A stretch of DNA of 64,000 nucleotides from Bacteroidales bacterium (GTDB lineage Bacteria > Bacteroidota > Bacteroidia > Bacteroidales > Prolixibacteraceae), in the NCBI GenBank assembly GCA_012719495.1, contig JAAYAG010000011.1:62001-126000 (forward strand), in the 5' to 3' direction. The translations under genes and the position numbers were made by a program. Positions 10,065 to 18,081 of this stretch are shown in pieces (the first letter of the stretch is position 1; every line of letters begins with the position of its first letter). The notes under the pieces were generated by a model. That model did not search any database and was not told the DNA's origin. It saw only the letters and a program-made list of their open reading frames with translations.

Positions 10065-10832
10065 ATGTATTCACACGATGTAGATTATAAGATTATTGGT
10101 GACGATATCCAACTGGTGGAGATTGAACTTGACCCCAGCGAATCGGTAATTGCCGAAGCAGGCACCATGATGTACATGGAGCAAGAGATAGATTTTCAGA
10201 CTAAAATGGGTGACGGATCGAATCCCAACGAAGGCTTGTTCGACAAGTTATTCAAAGGCGCAGGACGGCTTATATCGGGCGAATCGCTCTTTTTAACCCA
10301 CTTTACTAACAGAGGGTTCAGCAAAAGCCATGTAGCTTTCGCAGCTCCTTACCCCGGAACCATTGTACCTATAGAACTATCGCAATTCAATGGCCAGATT
10401 ACCGTTCAGCGCGATGCTTTCTTGTGCGCCGCCATGGGAACCAAAGTATCGATTGTTTTTAACCGAAAACTTGGCGCTGGCTTTTTTAGCGGTGAAGGTT
10501 TTATTCTTCAGAGAATTGAAGGCGACGGACGAGCATTTATCCATGCTGGGGGAACTGTGGTTGAGAAAGTTCTCAACGGAGAAACGTTGCGTGTTGATAC
10601 CGGTTGTGTTGTTGGTTTTACCAGCGGAATTGATTTCGACATTCAGCAGGCCGGTGGATTAAAGTCTATGGTTTTTGGTGGCGAAGGAATGTTCTTGGCA
10701 ACACTGCGCGGACATGGAAAAGTGTGGCTTCAATCGATGCCAATCAGCAAACTTGTCCGCGAACTTAGCTCTATGGGCGGAAACCAACGCAAAGAAACCG
10801 GAGGCTTCTTGAACCAATTTCTACAAGACTAA
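10065..10832 (+). CDS. AIM24/DUF124 family protein (TIGR00266)
   Basis: 255 residues, a full-length member of the AIM24 (formerly DUF124) family of beta-sandwich proteins. Recognisable are the early EAGTMMYME segment, the central glycine-rich strands (GAGFFSGEGFILQRIEGDG, then AFIHAGG) and the ending with GHGKVWLQSMP. No signal peptide. Bacterial members have no settled role; the yeast relative is needed for mitochondrial membrane organisation. It stands alone between the orphan gene and a convergent permease, closed by a strong bidirectional hairpin. The last residues, rich in Gly/Asn/Gln, are a common family tail. Function is left open. Confidence 0.88.
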   Translation: MYSHDVDYKIIGDDIQLVEIELDPSESVIAEAGTMMYMEQEIDFQTKMGDGSNPNEGLFDKLFKGAGRLISGESLFLTHFTNRGFSKSHVAFAAPYPGTIVPIELSQFNGQITVQRDAFLCAAMGTKVSIVFNRKLGAGFFSGEGFILQRIEGDGRAFIHAGGTVVEKVLNGETLRVDTGCVVGFTSGIDFDIQQAGGLKSMVFGGEGMFLATLRGHGKVWLQSMPISKLVRELSSMGGNQRKETGGFLNQFLQD

Positions 10833-10850
10833 CATTTAATTAATGATATA

Positions 10851-10893
10851 AAAGAAAAACCGTCGCCGGACTCTGGTAACGGTTTTTCTTTTT
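10851..10893. terminator. Bidirectional hairpin terminator
   Basis: Perfect 13-base arms AAAGAAAAACCGT (10851-10863) and ACGGTTTTTCTTT (10879-10891) around a 15-base loop, with T runs on both strands. It lies between the convergent AIM24-family gene and the AI-2E-family permease and can stop transcription from both sides. Confidence 0.85.
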
Positions 10894-10906
10894 ATGTAGA
10901 AATGTT

Positions 10907-12052
10907 TTACTTCGGTAAATCCCGCTCACCAACATTCACACCGGGCTCCATGTTCTCGGTAAGTTTTCGAACCACCTTCAGGTTCGAAAGGAACTCGGAA
11001 GCCAATACCCTTAAAATTGTATACACCGGAATGGCGAGAATCATTCCAAGAATACCGGCAATGCTCCCGGCAGCCATAATCACCAAAAAAATCTCGAGAG
11101 GATGGGCCTTAACACTACTTGAATAAATAAGAGGCTGAATTAGAATGTTATCTATCATTTGAGATGAACCAAAAACAATAATCATAAATCCCAAAACAGG
11201 CAAGGTATGCGACATAAATGGTTGATCTACATTCATTGCCAATGCAATTACTATTCCAAATCCACCGCCAATCCAAGGCCCCAAATATGGAATAACATTG
11301 AAAAGCCCGCACAACACCCCAATCAATGCAGCAGTCCCAAAATTCAATCCAACTATTAGCAAACCAATGGTTACCAAAATAGCCACTATTATTATTTCGA
11401 CTACCAAACCAATGAAATAGCGGTTAAGAAGATTAGTAATTCGGTCAAAACTTCGCGAGAAACGATCTTCATATCCCTCGGGAGTCAGTGCCATAAGGCC
11501 TTCGCGAAACATTCCCTCTTCTTTCAAAAAGAAAAAAGCGATGAACGCGGTAGAAAAGATCCCGACAAAAATACTTCCTATAGTTCCGGCTACTGAGCCA
11601 AAAAGATCGGTGACTTTCGAGAATTTGAACAAAGAAGCAAGCTTTGAACTGGCTAAATCGGTTACCGAGAAACCAGAAAAAGTAATAGGCTCATATCCAA
11701 TAAAAACGAGCACCTGATTAATTGGACCTTCGAGCTGTAAAAGCAGTGCATTATAATCGACCGAGGCTAGTTTTGAGAATTCTCCGGCAATCAAGGGAAT
11801 AATAAAACCAAGCATGCCCAACAGAACCACAAGGATAAGAAATAGTGTAATAAACGCACTTACGGAAGAATTGAACCTGATCTTCCAAATTCTTACTTTT
11901 CGTAAAAACCTTGCCAGCGGGCGACCCAATGTAGAAACCACTGCCGCCACAATAATGTAGGTAACAATATCTTTAAAATACCATGCTATAAAACCAAGGA
12001 TCAACATCCCCAAGGCAAGCAAAATATAACGGGTCCGCAAAGCCATTTCCAT
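10907..12052 (-). CDS. AI-2E family permease (PerM/YdgG/YhhT type)
   Basis: 381 residues with about eight hydrophobic segments and the family hallmarks: an N-terminal hairpin of helices, a soluble stretch (about 65-150), then the membrane core with GLVVEIIIVAILVTIGL, GVLCGLFNVIPYLGPWIGG and the ending ILGMILAIPVYTILRV. The family includes TqsA, once proposed to export autoinducer-2, and members acting as Na+/H+ or other antiporters, so the name does not prove a signalling role. It is the last gene of a tight minus-strand cluster, 15 bases after a LytTR response regulator, suggesting its expression or activity is tied to that regulatory pair. Confidence 0.9.
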   Translation of the reverse strand: MEMALRTRYILLALGMLILGFIAWYFKDIVTYIIVAAVVSTLGRPLARFLRKVRIWKIRFNSSVSAFITLFLILVVLLGMLGFIIPLIAGEFSKLASVDYNALLLQLEGPINQVLVFIGYEPITFSGFSVTDLASSKLASLFKFSKVTDLFGSVAGTIGSIFVGIFSTAFIAFFFLKEEGMFREGLMALTPEGYEDRFSRSFDRITNLLNRYFIGLVVEIIIVAILVTIGLLIVGLNFGTAALIGVLCGLFNVIPYLGPWIGGGFGIVIALAMNVDQPFMSHTLPVLGFMIIVFGSSQMIDNILIQPLIYSSSVKAHPLEIFLVIMAAGSIAGILGMILAIPVYTILRVLASEFLSNLKVVRKLTENMEPGVNVGERDLPK

Positions 12053-12067
12053 TTTCAGTTTTTATCG

Positions 12068-12820
12068 TTAAAAAATATCGAGGAAAGGAATATTTTCAAT
12101 ATCAGATAAATTCCTCATCGAGACAGGAAAAGACTGCTCGTATGATTCAGATCTCAACACGCACATTTTCTTCTTTCTATCGACTTCACTAATGTATTCA
12201 ATATTTACAATTGTTGAGCGGTTGACCCGAACAAATTGCTCATATCCTAAATAACGGTGAATATTAACCAACGGTTGTTTTATTCGTGCAACAGAACCTT
12301 GAATAGTGGTCAAATCACAATAGTTTTTATCGGAGCTAACACTTAGTATTTCCGATTGCTTAAAGAAAACATATCCATGAGATGTTTTAAAAGAAAACTT
12401 GCCTTTGCCCTCTTTCGGCAAAGAATTTACTGTGGCTCCCTTTCTTTTTTCCACCTCGGCAGCAAGTTTACTAACCAATAAATTAACTTCGGAAATTCCA
12501 AAAGGCTTAACCAGAAAACCATAAGGCCTTAGTTCGAAAGCATCGATGGCGTATGACCTGAATGCGGTGCAAAAAACCAGCAAGGAATCGATCCCATGTT
12601 CTTTTAAGCGAGATGCAAAACTAAGGCCATCTTCATCGGGCATATTGATATCGAGAAATATTACATCGGGTTTACACAACTCAATCTTTTCAATAGCACC
12701 AAGAGGCGATGAAAGACCGGGCAATACCTCTACCAGCCCTTCGCATCGAAGAAATTTTTCAATTACATCGCGCGCGGCCGAATCGTCGTCAATTACTAAA
12801 GCCGAAAAAGAATAACTCAT
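12068..12820 (-). CDS. LytTR-type response regulator
   Basis: 250 residues: receiver domain (1-120) with acidic residues D11-D13, phospho-acceptor Asp57 in FLDINMPDEDG, Thr85, and Lys105 in LVKPF, followed after a linker by a LytTR DNA-binding domain (about 145-250) with the typical YLGYEQFVRVNRSTIVNI segment. All phosphorylation residues are intact. The usual LytS-like kinase partner is not adjacent. It lies 6 bases after a second LytTR regulator and 15 bases before an AI-2E-family permease in one likely transcript. Expected role: transcription factor binding paired direct repeats; no target site could be identified. Confidence 0.93.
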   Translation of the reverse strand: MSYSFSALVIDDDSAARDVIEKFLRCEGLVEVLPGLSSPLGAIEKIELCKPDVIFLDINMPDEDGLSFASRLKEHGIDSLLVFCTAFRSYAIDAFELRPYGFLVKPFGISEVNLLVSKLAAEVEKRKGATVNSLPKEGKGKFSFKTSHGYVFFKQSEILSVSSDKNYCDLTTIQGSVARIKQPLVNIHRYLGYEQFVRVNRSTIVNIEYISEVDRKKKMCVLRSESYEQSFPVSMRNLSDIENIPFLDIF

Positions 12821-12826
12821 TCAATT

Positions 12827-13537
12827 TTATTTTATATCAACAACTTGTCGTAGATAACCTTTTGAAACTTTAAATTCTTTTTTCCCTGAAAATGTATCTA
12901 CAATACATACATTCCGCTTCAAATCGATAGACCGGACAGCATCGATGTTGACAATGACCGAACGGTTGATCCGTGCAAACCGGAAGGCACTCAACATTTT
13001 TTCAACACGCCCTAAATTAGAAGTAGAGCATTCTTCCTTGCCATCGAGAAAACAAAGCGTTGTATAAGTTCTGTCGGCCATACAATAATTTAATTTATCG
13101 AGGTCGAATAAACTAAAACCGCCTGCAGTTGCAAGTTTTATTTTACGCAACTTAGTTGAGTTTCCCTCATCTTTTCCGCTGCGTAACTGGAAGGCTTTAC
13201 GTACCGATGCAATCAATTTCTCTGGCGAATAAGGGGTTACCAAAAAATCATGAACATGGTTCCGGATCGCATCAATTGCACACAATGGATTATCGGACAA
13301 GACAATAACAGGAACACCCAATTGATTGTCATTAATAACCCCGGCTAAATGAAATCCATTTCGTGCCGGTAAAAGATCGAAAGCAATAAGAACATCGGGT
13401 TTAGTCTCCAAAAGTTGGAAAAGGGCATCTTCAGCGGTACTACTCTCCAATATCTGGTGTATTTCCGCGATACTTTGCAACTGGCCCTTGACCTTTGCCC
13501 TCAATGCATTATCGCTTATTGCAATCAGTGCTAACAT
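12827..13537 (-). CDS. LytTR regulator with degenerate receiver domain
   Basis: 236 residues: an N-terminal receiver-like domain and a C-terminal LytTR domain (ending with FRFARINRSVIVNIDAV and a basic-hydrophobic tail). In the receiver, Asp54 (IAFDLLPARNG) is in the acceptor position, but the acidic pocket is reduced to S8-D9 and the conserved Lys of the KP motif is Thr101 (LVTPYS). Such changes usually mean a receiver that is not switched by normal phosphotransfer. It precedes the intact LytTR regulator by 6 bases, so the two probably work together, perhaps as a heterodimer. ATG at 13537 is the only plausible start. Confidence 0.85.
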   Translation of the reverse strand: MLALIAISDNALRAKVKGQLQSIAEIHQILESSTAEDALFQLLETKPDVLIAFDLLPARNGFHLAGVINDNQLGVPVIVLSDNPLCAIDAIRNHVHDFLVTPYSPEKLIASVRKAFQLRSGKDEGNSTKLRKIKLATAGGFSLFDLDKLNYCMADRTYTTLCFLDGKEECSTSNLGRVEKMLSAFRFARINRSVIVNIDAVRSIDLKRNVCIVDTFSGKKEFKVSKGYLRQVVDIK

Positions 13538-13712
13538 CTTATCAGATACTTAACCAGTGAACATTCTTAAACAAGTATTATCGAAAACAATATCGTCAAA
13601 TACAAATATGTGTATATTCCTTTCAAATATAATAAAACAGCAAATGATTGAGACAACTCAGGGCAATCTTTACTTAAAATCGTGCCCAAAGACTAAGAAA
13701 AGTTCCGTTGCT

Positions 13713-14612
13713 TTATATTTTAACGAAAAAAATGGCAATCCCCATCACGGCAATAATAGCGCCAACAACTTCATTCAAAGTAAGTTTCTCTTTCAGAATA
13801 ATATGAGATGGGAGCAAAATAAATACAGGAACCGTTGCCATGAGCGTAGAAGCAACTCCGAGTGAAGTATACTTAAATGCTACCATACCCAACGAAACGC
13901 CAAGAAATGGACCAAAGAAAGAGCCAATTACCAGAGCTTTCGATGCTTTTTTGTCTTTAACCCCTTCAAAAAGATTTTTCCAATGCTTCATAAAAGAGAT
14001 CATTATGGTAAAACCTATTAGGCCAATTATAACCCTAATCTGAGAAGAGGCAAAGGGATCGTTGTCGGCCATTCCAATTTTACTAAAAACAGAACCCACC
14101 CCTTGGCCAATTGCTCCACCAAAAGCAAATAAAATACCTTTTACCGGATACCTCATTCTTCGTTTTCCGCTTTCAGTGTCCTTCTTGAGAATAACAACAG
14201 CTACACCTAACATTACCAAGGCCATACCAAAAAAATTCATCCAGGTAAATGGATCTTTAATCATTATCCAGCCCAACAAAGCGGCAAAAGCAGGCGCGGT
14301 GCTCATAATTAGCATCGAAATTTTTGAACTTACATATTCATACGATTTAAACAGAAAATAATCGCCAATTACAAACCCAATAAGGCCAGAAATACCTAAA
14401 TATAACCACGCTTCAGGCGATGCATCGAGAGGTAGCCATTGTCCAAGCACAATTCTGCTATAAATTAAATAGAAAACAAAAGCGAAAACCATTCTGATCA
14501 GGTTAACCGAAACAGAACCAATACGCCTCGACGCATACTGAAAGCTCATGGCTGTAGCCGTCCAGCAAATTGCAGTGGCAAGGCCTGCTATTTCTCCTGT
14601 ATAAATCATCAT
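13713..14612 (-). CDS. EamA-family (drug/metabolite) permease
   Basis: 299 residues, ten hydrophobic segments forming two EamA repeats (about 1-135 and 155-299), the usual length for the DMT superfamily. Recognisable pieces are GLATAICWTATAMSF at the start, SFFGPFLGVSLGMVAFKYTS in the second repeat and LGVASTLMATVPVF. Substrates of this family range from amino acids and nucleotide precursors to metabolites and cannot be read from sequence. On the same strand as the LytTR cluster but separated from it by 175 bases, so it may be a separate unit. A CAAAACTA (TAGTTTTG on the minus strand) lies at 14617-14624, almost touching the start, which would give an almost leaderless mRNA. Confidence 0.9.
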   Translation of the reverse strand: MMIYTGEIAGLATAICWTATAMSFQYASRRIGSVSVNLIRMVFAFVFYLIYSRIVLGQWLPLDASPEAWLYLGISGLIGFVIGDYFLFKSYEYVSSKISMLIMSTAPAFAALLGWIMIKDPFTWMNFFGMALVMLGVAVVILKKDTESGKRRMRYPVKGILFAFGGAIGQGVGSVFSKIGMADNDPFASSQIRVIIGLIGFTIMISFMKHWKNLFEGVKDKKASKALVIGSFFGPFLGVSLGMVAFKYTSLGVASTLMATVPVFILLPSHIILKEKLTLNEVVGAIIAVMGIAIFFVKI

Positions 14613-14882
14613 TATGCAAAACTAAGAAACCGATTGTTTTTAATCTCAATGAAGATCATAAAAACAATTATTCATGCCAGAAATAAATATTGACTTAAAA
14701 AAGTTACAAGTGAGCGTAAAAAAACATCTTCTGAAAAAATCATCAAAAACACGTATATAATTCACATAAAGCAATATAACTCACAAAATAGCTTAGCATA
14801 CAGAATTCACAATTTTAATTTTAGGGAGCAAAAACATTAGCCGATCATGATCAGAATAAATAAAATTATCTTTTCATAAAAA
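14613..14882. other. Intergenic region between divergent units
   Basis: About 270 AT-rich bases between the EamA permease and the BlaI-type operator. Apart from the possible minus-strand -7 element at 14617-14624, I see no gene, hairpin or repeat. Confidence 0.5.
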
Positions 14883-14927
14883 AACTACTAATTTTTTAGT
14901 AGTTGTATTAATTTTTTAGTAGATTTG
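14883..14927 (+). promoter_or_regulatory. BlaI-type palindromic operator overlapping a promoter
   Basis: A perfect palindrome with 9-base arms AACTACTAA (14883-14891) and TTAGTAGTT (14896-14904) around TTTT. A second copy of the right arm, TTAGTAG (14916-14922), is paired with a weaker left arm TGTATTAA (14904-14911), giving two sites with centres about 20 bases apart. The second right arm overlaps TAGATTTG (14920-14927), an exact TAnnTTTG -7 element, 25 bases before ATG 14953. TACTA/TAGTA dyads are typical of BlaI/MecI operators, and a BlaI-family gene lies downstream, so autoregulation by blocking this promoter is inferred. Confidence 0.75.
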
Positions 14928-14952
14928 TTTCATAAACTTAAAAAACAACACC

Positions 14953-17409
14953 ATGGCTATTTTTCCTTATCTTCTAAAAACGACCATAAGTCTACTCTTG
15001 TTCTATTTGCTCTATACAAATATTTTCAAGAAAGAAGGGATACTAAAATTCAACCGATATTATTTATTGGTTTCACTCATCGCTTCTTTTCTGTTACCCT
15101 TTATTGAAGTAAATTTCAATATTGCACCCGAATTCTCGAACAGATTATACAATCCCGGGTATAATGCCACAATCGTTCAAAATGTGGATGTGATACCTGA
15201 AAAAAATACACCAGAAAACACCATTTGGGACCAGCCAACAATAAATCAGCCACCAATTATTTCTCCTGTTCAGCCTAAAGCCCCAACATCGAATCCAATT
15301 AACTTTTTCGAAATAGTAAGTTGGACATTGATTGGCCTTTATGTACTTGGCGTTCTAGTTTTGCTTTTTAGTTTTTTGTATCAACTTATGCAAACCCTGC
15401 GCTTATTTAAGCACAATACAATCGAAAATATCTCAAATGCAAAACTCATTGAACACAACTTGGAAATTATGCCCTTTTCAATATTTAATTACATCCTAAT
15501 CAACAAAAATCATTATGGCGAGAAAGAGCTGGAATATGTTTTGATGCATGAAATGGAACACATCAATCAAAAACACTCTTTCGATATTTTACTGGTCGAA
15601 CTCCTTAAAGTCATTTTCTGGATTAACCCAATAGTTTGGTTTTACGAAAGTGAAATGAAGCAAAACCATGAATACCTTGCCGACCGCGGAGTAATTGCCA
15701 GAGGCGTTCATACACCCGATTATCAATTAGTATTATTAACAAGCAGTTTAGGTATACCAAAATTCAATATCGTCAACAATTTTAATCAATCGTACATTAA
15801 AAAACGCATTACAATGATGACAAATAAAAACAGTAATAAACTTTCAATATGGAAGTTATTACTAATGATCCCAGTAGTTTTTGCAATAATAATTGCCTGT
15901 GCAAAACCATCGGGCAGCAAAACAACGGGTAATGAAAACATAGCAGCCAAAATTGAGGCAGCAGGAGAAATTACCGATTTCACCAAGTACATCGAGCTGA
16001 ATACACCTTATGATTGGGTAAGCTATCATCGTTCTGATCTTTTTTGCAAAGGAACATATACGATCACTCAAATCAATGAAGATGGTTCATTCTTCGGATT
16101 TCAAGTAAACCACACTAAACATGCGAATATTCCTGTAACCGGAAAACTCACCAAAGATCTTTTTGAGATATATACTGGAAGTCCATGGAATGAAATTTGG
16201 TCAATCAAATCTTCGGAAAATGGCAAGTTGTGTGGAGAGATATTTGCCGATTATTCATTGGCCAGAACAAGCAAGCTTACTTTTTATCTGGCTAAGAAAA
16301 TTGGCTACGATGAATTGTTGCCCGCTGCTTTAAGCAACCCGGGCGAAGAAATTTCAAAAAACCTCCACTTAAAGTTAAATGAAAAGTATTTCTACGAAAC
16401 TTTTGGTTATAATGGAGAACTTGCCATGACAGGATGGTTCATGATTACGAATTTTGACAAAACGACCCTTAAGATTTCTGGACTTCAATGGAATTACATT
16501 GGTAATTGTCCAGGTGCATTTAGCGGAAGTCTCGATGATAATAACCTTACTATCAACATTGGAGAACCGTGGAATGAAGTTTGGAAAGCAAAATTGGAAG
16601 GAGACCTGTTAAAAGGAACCCTTGAAATGCGTCCTACAGAGTTGGGTTTTGTACACCAAACACAATCTTGGGTAATGGCCAACACCAATCATCCAATACA
16701 CACCGCCGATAAAGTTGCAAAGCAGAGAATTCCGTATAATGTTGCACGCTATTCTGGCATGGAAGAAGATCTTAAAGCTTTGTTGGCTGAAAACATGAAA
16801 TATCCGGAGCAAGCCAAAAAGGATAAGATTGAAGGACGGGTTTATGTATCGTTCAATGTTAAAACCGATGGTTCGATTGCTAATTTAAAGGTGGCCAGAA
16901 AAGTTAATCCGTTACTTGACGAAGAAGCATTAAGACTAGTAAATTTAACCGATAAAAAATGGGTGCCTGCTTTAATCAACGATCAACCTACCGAAAGTGA
17001 ACATCAATTACTTATAAATTTCAGGTTAGACAATAAACAAATTAGTAATACGCAAAAAACTGAAATTATTACGCAACCATTTGAAAATGTTACGCAAACA
17101 TCAGTAGTTATTGAAGGTAAGGTAACCGACAAGGAGACAAAAGAGGCATTGGCATTTGTTAATGTTGTGGAGATTGATAATAATGGCAGAATGGTTACAG
17201 GTACAACAACAGACAAAAATGGAGCTTTTGTTATGAAAATTAAAGATGTAACTAATTCAATTCAAGCTTCGTTTAAAGGCTATAAAAAAACAGCTTTAAA
17301 AATAAGAGATGTAACTAATTCAATTCAAACTTCGTTCAAAGGAGATAAAAAAACAACTTTAGAATTAAGGAGTTCAATTAGTAATATTGAATTGGAGAAA
17401 GAGCGTTAA
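14953..17409 (+). CDS. BlaR1-like M56 metallopeptidase with TonB-C and CarboxypepD-type tail
   Basis: 818 residues. The N-terminal part is an M56 sensor protease: membrane helices near residues 5-50 and 115-140, zinc motif HEMEH (199-203) and the following EYLAD, then another helix near 300-316 ending in IIIACAKPS. Outside it lie two copies of a similar domain (about 340-450 and 470-580, each with PWNE[IV]W), a TonB C-terminal-like domain (about 605-690; YPEQAKKDKIEGRVYVSF) and a carboxypeptidase-regulatory-like beta domain (VIEGKVTDKETKEALAFVNV) that carries a 21-residue tandem duplication. BlaR1 relatives sense an outside signal and cleave the BlaI repressor. The BlaI gene follows after 123 bases. 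The extra domains suggest an envelope or cell-wall signal, not simply a beta-lactam. Confidence 0.88.
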   Translation: MAIFPYLLKTTISLLLFYLLYTNIFKKEGILKFNRYYLLVSLIASFLLPFIEVNFNIAPEFSNRLYNPGYNATIVQNVDVIPEKNTPENTIWDQPTINQPPIISPVQPKAPTSNPINFFEIVSWTLIGLYVLGVLVLLFSFLYQLMQTLRLFKHNTIENISNAKLIEHNLEIMPFSIFNYILINKNHYGEKELEYVLMHEMEHINQKHSFDILLVELLKVIFWINPIVWFYESEMKQNHEYLADRGVIARGVHTPDYQLVLLTSSLGIPKFNIVNNFNQSYIKKRITMMTNKNSNKLSIWKLLLMIPVVFAIIIACAKPSGSKTTGNENIAAKIEAAGEITDFTKYIELNTPYDWVSYHRSDLFCKGTYTITQINEDGSFFGFQVNHTKHANIPVTGKLTKDLFEIYTGSPWNEIWSIKSSENGKLCGEIFADYSLARTSKLTFYLAKKIGYDELLPAALSNPGEEISKNLHLKLNEKYFYETFGYNGELAMTGWFMITNFDKTTLKISGLQWNYIGNCPGAFSGSLDDNNLTINIGEPWNEVWKAKLEGDLLKGTLEMRPTELGFVHQTQSWVMANTNHPIHTADKVAKQRIPYNVARYSGMEEDLKALLAENMKYPEQAKKDKIEGRVYVSFNVKTDGSIANLKVARKVNPLLDEEALRLVNLTDKKWVPALINDQPTESEHQLLINFRLDNKQISNTQKTEIITQPFENVTQTSVVIEGKVTDKETKEALAFVNVVEIDNNGRMVTGTTTDKNGAFVMKIKDVTNSIQASFKGYKKTALKIRDVTNSIQTSFKGDKKTTLELRSSISNIELEKER
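17236..17361 (+). repeat. 63-base in-frame tandem duplication
   Basis: Two adjacent 63-base units (17236-17298, 17299-17361) with few differences, encoding KIKDVTNSIQASFKGYKKTAL and KIRDVTNSIQTSFKGDKKTTL. It adds 21 residues to the last domain of the M56 protein. The close DNA identity points to a recent duplication. Confidence 0.9.
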
Positions 17410-17532
17410 GGCTACTGAAGATATGGTTGTTCAAGCAGGTATTGGATAAAAATGGAGTTACTTAGGTTCGAGACCGGACCATTACACTAAAAAATATGAA
17501 TTGTCGCGGGACACAACATTAAATTATAAGTA

Positions 17533-17889
17533 ATGAAGCTTACTACAGCAGAAGAAGAAATTATGCAGATTCTATGGGAACTGGGTGAAGGAACAGTACG
17601 TGATGTGCTGGAAAAATACGAATCGAAAAATCCGGCATACAATACGGTCTCTACGCTCATTAAAATATTGGAGAAGAAAAATTATGTTAGTCATAAAACA
17701 TATAGCAACACGCATGTTTTCTTCCCATTAATTCAAAAAGAAGAATATGCCAAAAACCATCTGTCTAAATTTGTAAAAGAATATTTCGACAATTCATTCC
17801 CTGCAATGGCCTCATTTTTTGCCAAGAACAACAATATTAGCGTTGAAGAATTTGAGGAAATTTTAGAGAAGATTAAAAAAGAAATCTAG
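17533..17889 (+). CDS. blaI: BlaI/MecI/CopY family repressor
   Basis: 118 residues with the winged-helix DNA-binding domain of the family (LTTAEEEIMQILWELGEGTVRDV; YNTVSTLIKILEKKNYV) and a short helical C-terminal dimerisation region. BlaI proteins repress their own operon and are cut by the partner M56 protease. The candidate operator lies before the M56 gene at 14883-14927. The order protease then repressor is the reverse of the common blaI-blaR1 order, and the 123-base gap before it leaves open whether it also has its own promoter. No beta-lactamase gene is close; what the system controls, apart from itself, is unknown. Confidence 0.92.
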   Translation: MKLTTAEEEIMQILWELGEGTVRDVLEKYESKNPAYNTVSTLIKILEKKNYVSHKTYSNTHVFFPLIQKEEYAKNHLSKFVKEYFDNSFPAMASFFAKNNNISVEEFEEILEKIKKEI

Positions 17890-17921
17890 TAGTTAGAACA
17901 TAATTAGGTATTTAGTGCATC

Positions 17922-17962
17922 AAATGGAATAAGACCTTATAAAAGTGGCTTGTTCCATTTTT
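17922..17962 (+). terminator. Hairpin terminator after blaI
   Basis: Arms AAATGGAATAAG (17922-17933) and CTTGTTCCATTT (17949-17960), paired throughout with one G-U, followed by further T residues. It closes the M56-blaI unit. Confidence 0.7.
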
Positions 17963-18081
17963 GCGTACATGTATTTTCGCGATAATCGTTTTCGAAATGA
18001 AACTTTTTTTCAGCGCTTTTCGTTAAACCAAACACCTATTTTCGTATCTATGTTCTGTAGATTAACAATACAAACTAACTC

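Noticed and set aside
10907-12052. Quorum-sensing AI-2 exporter
   Set aside because: The AI-2E family has several functions; no luxS or AI-2 receptor gene is in the window, so only the family name is kept.
17462-17495. T-arm-like GGTTCGAGACC suggesting a tRNA before blaI
   Set aside because: Flanking bases do not form a T-stem, and no D-arm, anticodon arm or acceptor stem can be folded around it.
17497-17516. TTGT...ACAA dyad before blaI as a second repressor site
   Set aside because: The arms do not pair evenly and do not resemble the TACTA/TAGTA dyads at 14883-14927.
17410-17532. Possible frameshifted tail of the M56 protein between its stop codon and blaI
   Set aside because: The other frames give only about a dozen residues before stops and no match to the tail domains; the current stop is consistent with the end of the beta domain.
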